Notes under the pieces: generated by a model
Database searches by the model: none
Seen by the model: the letters and a program-made list of their open reading frames with translations, nothing else
What the model was told of the DNA's origin: nothing
Source: Mortierella sp. BCC40632
Lineage: Eukaryota > Mortierellomycota > Mortierellomycetes > Mortierellales > Mortierellaceae
DNA: 64,000 bases
Assembly: GCA_011634665.1 (NCBI GenBank)
Contig: WAEK01000004.1
Location: 586,001 to 650,000, forward strand
Reading direction: 5' to 3'
Translations under genes and position numbers: made by a program
Shown here: one piece after another, positions 56,942 to 64,000 of the stretch
Layout of the letters: every line of letters begins with the position of its first letter
How positions within the stretch are numbered: position 1 is the first letter of the stretch

Positions 56942-57800
56942 TGGAGGGGACAAAGGAGCACGTCACTTTCCCTGCATATGTGAAGCGCTTTCGGCTGAAC
57001 GACAGACAATCGGCGACAGATGCGTATTTGTCTCTCATCGGTAGCAGCTCGGTTCGTCACAACAGACAGAAGAGGCTTCGTGAAGCATTTGCATTCTTCC
57101 AGAAGAACAACGCAGAGGAATTCTGGAGCCATCACTCTCTTGAACTTAACACTCAGACTACCTCCAAGAAAGCTGCAGTATATGTTCAGGATGTAGGCCT
57201 TCGTCAGGCGGAATCTGCCTACAATAGTTGCTCTTTGGAGGTGGAGGAGTCTTTCAAGCTGTCTGCTGCTCCCAACCCTCGACTGAGTTATTCAGGGGAC
57301 TCAGCAGTCATTGAGGTCGGTGGCAATGAAGCCGTTGAAGGTGGGGAACTAAATGCCGAAGACGACGCCGAACAAGGGCAATCGTCTGCAGGTAACGATT
57401 AATAATTTGTACTCCATGCCATCGTTTCTCTTTACCCCATGCACACTTTATTGCGTGCTGGTCGACGACACGACAACTTCTGTTTGCTCGTTTGCTTGTA
57501 TCCCTCCCTCCCTTTTTTGTAGCCTTGTTTAATTCTAGTCATTCTCTCATCATTCTGACCCGTCCCTCTCCCCCTTGAATAGAACTGGGGCCAAACCACT
57601 TCAAGCGCCCAGCAACAGAAGCAGCAATAGCGCGGAAGGCTAAGAGTCGCAATGTTGCACCTAATCGAGACTCGCAGGCTACGATGCATAGAGTCCACAT
57701 GGAGAGCCGGGCACAGCGCTACCAGTTATTGGACATGAAGCTTTTCTGGCGGCTGAGGTCCGGTCGCGCAGTGGAGACTGTACTGTGGCAAAGGCGATGA
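56942..57800 (+). CDS. Module gene 1, unknown function
   Basis: Two exons (from an acceptor at 56942, or an ATG at 56809 in the same frame, to 57391; then 57583-57800) join in phase. The module reads VEGTKEHVTFPAYVKRFRLN, then AYLSLIGSSSV, RLREAFAFFQKNNAEEFWS. An acidic segment follows (VEGGELNAEDDAEQG), and a basic second exon (FKRPATEAAIARKAKSRN) ends TVLWQRR. Related modules recur at 58365, 59113 and 59825. The sequence upstream of 56942 in the long frame is antisense Crinkler DNA, so the true 5' end is unclear; the gene may be 5'-truncated. I do not recognise the family. Codon use and frame integrity look real. Confidence 0.55.
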
Positions 57801-58364
57801 GTAAACGTGTCAGTGGATTAGGCTCGTCATGGTTGACGCGTCATCAATCACGACCAAAGTTCACACCGCCTCTTGGCCCATCTTGTCATCGTGTCGTTAA
57901 TTTGAACATGTTCTCTACTTCCCGCGCAATCAACACACAGGTAAGATTGTTCTTGTATGGTTCTTGTACACAATTTCATTCCAATGCGTGCTCTTCTCGA
58001 CCCGGGCGATTTACCATTCCATTTTGGAGTCGGGTTGCCTGCGCAGCTGAGTGTCGCGGTTTGAGAGTCAACTGTTGTCAGGCCTGTCCATTAGTCGATC
58101 TGTGCATGCCTTCGGTTGATGTGTACAAGAGTGGCGTAACATTCATCCAATTCATTCTCCTCTTGACCCATGCGACTTACCATTCATCAAGATGAATCGG
58201 GTTGCGTGCGCAGTTGAGCATGAGGATCGATGGTCAAAACTTGACTAGCCTAGGGACAGAGTCGCTCTAGTGGTGGGAAAGTTTGATTGCCACAATACTT
58301 TTGCCTCATTGCACAGCACGATGTCTTCTCAATCACACTAAAGTATATCTGGTTTGTAAATTAG
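57801..58364. other. Spacer between module copies 1 and 2
   Basis: About 560 bases of unassigned sequence. Near 57950-58220 are two similar segments with TTGTCATCG/CATTCATC-like and GTTGCGTGCGCAG motifs (58034-58052 and 58201-58216), suggesting an old local duplication. No gene seen. Confidence 0.35.
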
Positions 58365-58660
58365 ATGGATGGAGATCGCACATTTCAAAAGCAGCTGCAA
58401 TGGCTGATGGACCTCTTGGAAGTCGGTGAAATTGGCCGTGTGAGAATGCAGACCTTTGCAAAAACTTTCCACTACACTAAGGAAGAATCAGCTGAGGAGG
58501 CTTACCTGAAGCTCCTTCAAGCACCAAGAATTTCCCTAGCTAGTCGACAAACCCTCCGACAGGAGTATGACGCCTTCAAAATCAACAACGCAAAGCAATT
58601 TGGGAATTCGTTAATATGAAGCATGGCCTCAAGAGTGTTTCTCGCGTTTTTCCTCACTCC
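58365..58660 (+). pseudogene. Module copy 2, frameshifted
   Basis: Starts MDGDRTFQKQLQWLMDLLEVGEIGRV and continues with the module motifs RMQTFAKTFHYTKEESAEEAYLKLLQ and RQEYDAFKINNAKQF. It then stops at TGA (58617). A one-base deletion after AAGCAATTT (about 58602) explains it: in the next frame the sequence continues as a WEFVNMKHGLK-like end matching copies 1 and 3. No downstream exons are recognisable. Confidence 0.6.
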
Positions 58661-59112
58661 CATCACCCACCACGCTCAACGTCGTCTTTCTCTTTGTCCA
58701 TCACTCTTCTCTTCGTACCGTTTCCTTTTCTCTTGCCTACAATTATCGCGCCCATTATCCTCCAGCCGAGGCGGCAGGAAGGCATACGAGGAGAGTTTTC
58801 TTTTCTATTTTCATTCTCCTTTGGCGAATCTTGTTCAGCCATCCGTGTTTAGCCATCCTTGCTTAGTACGCGGCTTGGGGGCGGCAGGGAGGCGGCAGGA
58901 AGGCATACGAGGGGAGTTTCTTTCTATTTCACTTTCGTTTGAGAAGCGGAGGCACACAAGGAGCATTTTCTATTGTTCACTCAATCTATGCAGTGCTTGC
59001 AACCAACGTCATTAGTGAACTGATTTAGTATCGGCCCATATCATTGATGCAAGGAGTTTCTTGGTCTCTAATCTTTGACTTTTTTTTTGCTGTGAATACA
59101 ATTGAAGCAATC
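58661..59112. repeat. Spacer with direct repeat of GGCGGCAGGAAGGCATACG
   Basis: The sequence GGCGGCAGGAAGGCATACGA plus following GGAGAGTTT/GGGAGTTT occurs at about 58770 and 58889, roughly 120 bases apart, each followed by a T-rich stretch. It is a local tandem duplication without coding signal. Confidence 0.55.
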
Positions 59113-59511
59113 ATGGACCCTTTCAACAATAATGACGACAACAACTACAGTGACAACGACAACGACAATGGAGACGACAACGACAATGGAGACGACAACG
59201 ACAATGGCGGCGACAACAATAATGGCGACGACAACAACAACCACCACTTATCTGCCATCGACTGGTATAATAGTACAATAAGGCGCAAGGAGGAAGTCGG
59301 CTTTCCGGGCTTTGTGCATGTGTTTAATTATCGGTCAGAACAAGACGCCGATCACCATTGTTCTCTCGTCCTCACATTCGTCTGCGTTGTCATTTGCATT
59401 CCTTCTCCCGTCGTCACACCCATCATGGCTCTTGCGCTGCAAGGTAATGTTCTCATTCCACTTGTGGACCTTGTGGACATACTCTTGTCATTAGCGATCA
59501 GCCTCCTTTAG
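59113..59511 (+). CDS. Module copy with Asp/Asn repeat N-terminus
   Basis: ATG at 59113 begins MDPFNNNDDNN and then an 18-base coding repeat (Asn-Gly-Asp-Asp-Asn-Asp type, about 59155-59240). After HHLSAIDWYNSTIRRKEE comes VGFPGFVHVFNYRSEQDADHH, which lines up with the module motif V-F-x-x-F-V-x-x-F...E-x-A-x-x-H of copies 1-3. The frame then turns hydrophobic (LVLTFVCVVICIPSPVV) and ends at 59511. The C-terminal half probably runs into non-module DNA, so this is likely a 3'-truncated copy. A start codon and acidic linker like this may represent the ancestral N-terminus of the family. Confidence 0.42.
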   Translation: MDPFNNNDDNNYSDNDNDNGDDNDNGDDNDNGGDNNNGDDNNNHHLSAIDWYNSTIRRKEEVGFPGFVHVFNYRSEQDADHHCSLVLTFVCVVICIPSPVVTPIMALALQGNVLIPLVDLVDILLSLAISLL

Positions 59512-59716
59512 CTCCAGCGTGTTTAACGGAAAGACAACTTTCTCTGGCACGCCGACCGGGGAGGTGATCGGACAAGTCTGCTCCAGCTAAGAGTTCATAC
59601 ATCACTGGCAAAGGATGAACACGGCCATCGTCTAGAAACGGCTGGCCTTCTTTAGCTCCGGCGTGTTTAACAGGAAGATGATCTTCCTCTGGCATGCTGA
59701 CCGGGGAGGGAGCCGC
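59508..59716. repeat. Direct repeat pair around TTTAGCTCC-GCGTGTTTAAC
   Basis: Two copies of a segment of about 60 bases (59508-59568 and 59651-59712) share TTTAGCTCC, GCGTGTTTAAC, CTCTGGCA and GACCGGGGAGG. They flank a short unique piece. Origin unknown. Confidence 0.6.
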
Positions 59717-59824
59717 ACAATGCGTCTGTGTTCGTTCCTCTGCTTTTTAATATATGTCAATGTTCGTTTCAAATGGGTGGCAAATGTTTTTTTTTTTTTT
59801 TTTTTTTTTTTTATTTTTGCCTCA

Positions 59825-62169
59825 ATGCTCCAAGCCCACGACATGGAGTACATAGAATGGGCTAATGAAAATGTTCGAGTCGATGGAAAATTGATAGAGC
59901 ATGTCTTGTTCCAGTCTTTTGTTAGGAAGTTTGGCTTCACCAACAAAGAGGCAGCGATGTCTCATTACGAGCAACTGTTGAACTCAACCAGACTGAGCAA
60001 GACTCGAGAGAACGTCTGAGAGCCATCTACGATGATTTTGTGAAGACTCATCTGGCCTCATTCTGGCTCGAATGGGACAGGGAACTGGCAACCTACGAAT
60101 TTAATGCCTCATGCGAGACTGCGGTAAAGAGAACGGCTACTCTAGCCCAGCAGGCGTCGGTTGTCGTATCTGCACGCGGATTTCTAGCTGTTCAAACCGA
60201 CAGTGAAGCAGGACACAACGCTCGGGCAGACACTGGTAGAGTTGTTTGTTTTTCTTCAACGAAGCTTTAAATGAATATCCCTTCGGTTGACTTACTTTTT
60301 CCATACTCTCTCTTTTTTAGCCACCCATAAAGTAGGCGATAGAGGTTCCAGCTCGAACGATGCCATACCAGCAGAGGTCATGACCATGCGCTCTGAGAAC
60401 AATGGTATTCCTCTATTTTGAAAAAAAAAAAAAAAAAAAAAAAAAACTCATAGTGACCTTTCCTGATCAATTCGATAATAACATTGTGCTTGATAACCCC
60501 ATATAATAGACAACCCTGAAACGGATGAAGAAACCGCAACGTCGTGTTCAGACGGTCAAGCCTACCGAGGACAGGGACCTTTGGGACGAAACTCAAATTT
60601 TCTTCACGAAGATAATGGCGCATCAACAATAGAGAATGACGTTGATGACTTTCAGGAAGGCTTTAATGATGAAGAACTTTCGAAACTGCTCACACATATT
60701 GCCCAAGTGCAACATTCCGTTTGCGAGGTATTTATAATTACTCTTTAAGACGATAAAGAAAATGAGAGATGATATGGTATTAAATACTATTTCTATTGTA
60801 CTATCTTATAGTGGAAATCCAAGGATGGTGACACCTGTATTGCTTGTCTTTTCCAACAGTATCAAAAAGTGTGTGTCCAGGCGCTGCATAATAACAGCCT
60901 GCGTAATGCTGATATCGCGGATGCCATGTAAGTTTCCTAATACCTTTCATGGTGCTTATCTTGCGGCCGTCGTAATTATGCTTATTGACAACAGCACGCG
61001 TACCAAAATAGGGCTGTCATTGGAGTATTTGCGCCCTTTCTACAGACTCAGAGAATGCGAGATGTTTTCAGCCGGAAAATTCTCAGCCAGTTGGTGGTAT
61101 CATCGGCTCTACCTGACCCTGATGTCGATGACGCAGCTGTCCTCAAGGCCGTCCGCGCACGTGGATTGTTTCACATGTGGTACGTGCCTTAATGTTGCAA
61201 ACTCTTTCTAACAGGACTTCTTATCTGCTCTTCACCTATTAGCTACGTATCAACAACAGACACGAGGATGCCTCTCAAGCACTTGGATGCATGGACAGGA
61301 GGCAACGAATCATGTTCGACAACCTGTAAGTGATCCTGATGTGCTTTTTGCTTAATATGAAATTAATAGATGTCATTTGTAACTAATATACGTCTTGAAC
61401 TTAGGCTTGAGTTCCTTCCTGAAGAGGTGGACAGATCCATTTCTGAAGTCACCTTTACTGCGAATTATGTGGCCCCAGTGCTGAACTGCATTCTCAAGAT
61501 TGACGGGAAAACAGACGTGCAGTAGTAAGGAAGTCTTCATGCGCGCCTATTTTATCATTTGAATCGCAGGAAATATTAATCGCCAATATACATTATCTCT
61601 CGATAACCCATAGCCCAAACACGGACTGCCATGTGCAAAAGCTCCAAGGCTCAAAACCCAGCCGACCAGACATTCTTGTGAAGGCACACGGCAACGAAAT
61701 CCTTTACGGTGAAATAACTGGCCCATGTAAAGCGAATAGCCGGCCCAAAACAAACTGGGATTTGTTCCGTCTTGCAAGGTTTGGTAAAGCCTTCTTAGAC
61801 AGTGGAAATGACACAGTTCCTCTTCTGCAGGTAGTTCACGAGAACGGAATCGCCATGAGGCTGTCCATGAAGATACGAGGGATTTATATCCTTGAGAGGA
61901 TTGGTCGGTTCTCCGTGCCATGCTCAATTGCCACAATCCCAGCACTCCTTGCCACCTTACCACCCTTACTTGCTGTGAAGGTACTATTGCATTGAATGCT
62001 AAGCCTAAGGTAGCCATTATGGCAACCTGTCAACCACATTACTTACTATGTTATGTGGTCTTTTTTATAGGAACATGTTGGCATACTTGCGGAGCATGAA
62101 TTTGGCACAAACCGAAAGAGATCTTGGCGGTTTGATGACATCCTCGATGCTCGAAAGAAAATCAAATAA
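59825..62169 (+). pseudogene. Module copy 3 joined to a nuclease-like C-terminal domain
   Basis: Exons: 59825-60235 (module: YIEWANENVRVDGKLIEHV, FVRKFGFTNKEAAMSHYEQLL, then FVKTHLASFWLEW), 60321-60404, 60510-60727, 60812-60927, 60995-61179, 61243-61325, 61405-61524, 61614-61980, 62071-62169. The last four joins keep frame and encode FLPEEVDRSISEVTFTANYVAP, PSRPDILVKAHGNEILYGEITG and an Arg/Lys-rich end. P-D...E-x-L-x-G-E resembles a PD-(D/E)XK active site. Three lesions are visible: an extra GA (or lost base) near 60015, a donor at 60928 apparently missing one G, and a phase clash at 61179/61243. The copy is thus probably decayed, or the exon model is wrong there. I know similar C-terminal domains as widespread in Mucoromycota hypothetical proteins. 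Confidence 0.55.
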
Positions 62170-62476
62170 AGTGGACTCAGACCACTGCAATTTGTGTTCA
62201 AACAACCTTGACACCCTAAATGCGTAGCTAAATGCGTAGAGCAGTACATGACTGAGGTACTCAGACTAAGTGTCGGCTTGCTGTAGAGCCGTTGGTGACA
62301 CTAATGGGTAGCAGCTCGAAGAATTTTTCCACTAGATGCTACACAATCATCTAGCCATCAATTCCAAATCCTAAATGTTGGTTCAGCAAGTATTTATCAC
62401 GTCGGTTGACTGACTTCTCACGATGGTAATCATCCTGCCACCCCACTATCAACCCTCGGCCATTCAACCGTTAGCC

Positions 62477-62515
<39 letters not shown>

Positions 62516-62831
62516 AGAGAGAGAAAGAGAGAGGGAGAGGTTTGGATAAAGTCTGTTACCAAAAACTGTCTGTCTGTCGTAAATGTCCATGTTGATACAT
62601 CTTTTGGAGTTGGACCCAAGTAGTGTTTCCTATGAGTTCAACTCAACTCACGTCACACGAGTCGTAGAAAAGTTTGAACTCAACTCATGAGTTGGCAAAA
62701 TGAATTCATCTCGACTCAGGGCATCTACGCACTGTAAGCATGTCAACTCACTCCAACTCAACTCAATTCAACTCATGAGTTGAAAAAGCTTCGACTCAAC
62801 TGAGTTGAGTTGGTGAGTTAGTACATGCAAC
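62170..62831. other. Spacer with poly(A) tract and ACTCA-rich palindromic element
   Basis: A 35-A run at 62478-62512 is followed by GA repeats. From about 62632 to 62828 the sequence is built of AACTCA/TGAGTT motifs, including the perfect palindrome CAACTCATGAGTTG (about 62770-62783). It interrupts the Crinkler C fragment, so it is probably a small inserted element. Confidence 0.5.
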
Positions 62832-63060
62832 GTTGATACATTAGGAGCGCAAGCATGCTGTCGATAGACTCTACAAGCTGATCCTTGTATTTGTTAATAT
62901 CATCCGACTTTTGAGAATCACTGTTTGTTATGCTGTTATGCTTATCGTGAAGTCTCGAAATCTCATGGCATAGATTGCCTCTGAAGTGTCAGTGTCTCCA
63001 TGATGTTAGTCTATCCTCGGCATCCTCTATGGTCTTCATCCACGTGCTTGGGTCTACCGT
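62832..63060 (-). pseudogene. Crinkler copy C fragment
   Basis: The minus strand reads STWMKTIEDAEDRLTSWRH, then RLHDKHN- and VESIDSMLALLMYQR-like segments. These match the start of the last exon of copy A (TWKKTIEDAEDRLVSW...SIESMLGLLMYQR). A TGA follows SWRH in frame. Both ends are truncated: at the ACTCA element on one side and before the tRNA on the other. Confidence 0.75.
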
Positions 63061-63133
63061 AGACACATCCGTAGGTAGATTCCTCCCCAAAAAAGAAACT
63101 CCGACAAAGAGTTCCAAGAAATGCAAAAGGAAG

Positions 63134-63206
63134 AGGTCTCGCCGAGACTCGAACTCGGATTGCAAGATTCAGAGTCTTGATTGCTAACCAATTACAACAC
63201 GAAACC
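63134..63206 (-). tRNA. tRNA-Gln (anticodon CTG)
   Basis: 73 bases fold into a full cloverleaf. The acceptor stem GGTTTCG/CGAGACC has a U at the discriminator position and one G-U pair. The D arm is TTGT/GCAA with a GG-containing loop. The anticodon stem CAAGA/TCTTG encloses the loop CTCTGAA (anticodon CTG, codon CAG). The T arm is CCGAG/CTCGG with loop TTCGAGT. There is no intron. The B box GTTCGAGTC is good. A TTTT pol III terminator follows about 6 bases downstream on the minus strand. Confidence 0.93.
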
Positions 63207-64000
63207 TTCGCTCCATGCCTGCATGGAGAAAAAAAGCTTCTCGATGATATTCCTCGTAGAATATCTATTTCCTAGCTATATTAATCTATTTCCCTGCATC
63301 ATTTGACTATGTCTAAAACAGGGTGCCAGGTGAGGTGGCCGGAGTCAGTTTAGTATGTTCTTGACTTAGACTTTGCCTGTATGGATATTCTAGCAATAAT
63401 AGATTGTTTTAAACCACTTGTGGTTGGGTTTTTTACTCGTCAAAAGATCGCCCTGTTTTTTTTTTTTTTTTTTTTTTTTGCTTGTCTTGCCTTGCCTTGT
63501 CAAAAGAGATACAATGGTTCTACTCTTTCCTTGATATAGTCTATTGACCCTTCATTTCAAGTGGTCGAGTGAAGGAAATGAGGAGAAAGGAATTCTTTAA
63601 CATTGAGGTGGTACCTTTGTCTCATCCCCTTCACCTCCTATCCCAAAAGTGAGCCTCCTCCTCCCCGTCCTTCTCAACTCGAGATAATTGCATCTGGATC
63701 GGTCGAGGCTAGTGAGAAATCTATCTCTTTGTTCTGTCGCGTCGCAAGTCACATAGTACCATAAGAGAGAGAGACTCGTGACAATTGGAACAAGTTATTG
63801 GCAGTGAGCACCATCATTTAGCATTACCGCGTATTATCCTTAATCTCGTGACCATACATCTAAAATCGTTTAATGTTATAATTTTATAGGAGATATTTGA
63901 ATGGGGCCAATATTTTCTTTTGTTTTTTTTTTTCTCTTTTTTCTTTGTGTTTTCTTTTTCTTCTGTTGTCTTTTCTCTTAAAAGTTGGCCCAGTCATCAT
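63207..64000. other. Terminal region without a recognised gene
   Basis: AT-rich DNA with a poly(T) run at 63457-63479 and T-rich DNA at 63920-63965. It may contain regulatory or repeat sequence; no open frame is convincing. Confidence 0.45.

Overview
This is a window of fungal nuclear DNA, most likely from an early-diverging Mucoromycota or Mortierellomycota genome of the Mortierella type. Nearly all genes carry short introns (about 50-200 bases, a few much longer) with GTAAG-like donors, CTAAT-like branch points and TAG/CAG acceptors. The gene set mixes general fungal genes (WAPL, choline-phosphate cytidylyltransferase, a Pil1-type eisosome protein) with ones that fit this clade: an EBP/EXPERA-type sterol isomerase, an AIG1-type hydrolase and Crinkler effectors. 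Introns and intergenic DNA are full of CT/GA microsatellites and long homopolymers. The species assignment is an inference.

Bases 1-31,600 are a gene-dense core. In order: a 3.2 kb low-complexity stretch without a confident gene; an SREK1IP1-like zinc-knuckle/RS protein (-); WAPL cohesin release factor (+); a small basic protein, possibly Alb1-like (-); a Sos7-like kinetochore protein (+); a small Gln-rich protein (+); the EBP-type sterol isomerase (-); choline-phosphate cytidylyltransferase (-); an acidic Gln-rich protein whose ATG is split by an intron (-); an SCP2-domain protein ending in a PTS1-like tripeptide (-); a Pil1/Lsp1 eisosome BAR protein (+); an AIG1/FAR-17a hydrolase (-); and a type I membrane protein with a Kre9-like extracellular domain (+). 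Several adjacent genes are divergent and share intergenic regions of 0.5-1.1 kb. Chromatin, kinetochore, phospholipid, sterol and plasma-membrane functions recur, but nothing indicates a single pathway cluster.

Bases 31,600-64,000 are a repeat-rich accessory compartment. It holds four Crinkler (NTPase plus PD-(D/E)XK-like nuclease) copies in different states: D, a fragment (33.5 kb, +); B, nearly full length but broken (44.1-47.7 kb, +); A, intact except for its N-terminal header (54.1-56.8 kb, -); and C, a fragment (62.8 kb, -). Also present are a decayed Helitron helicase, two LINE 3' ends, two solo LTRs and a hAT-like MITE nested in copy B, a large near-perfect palindrome with 1.6 kb arms, a minisatellite of about 36 units of 21 bases fused in frame to a Crinkler header, an intronless two-zinc-finger protein, and a tRNA-Gln(CTG).

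From 56.9 to 62.2 kb lies a tandem family of four diverged copies of an unnamed sequence module. The last copy is joined by many exons to a C-terminal domain that looks like a restriction-endonuclease fold. This family, together with the minisatellite-Crinkler fusion, is the least explained part of the window.
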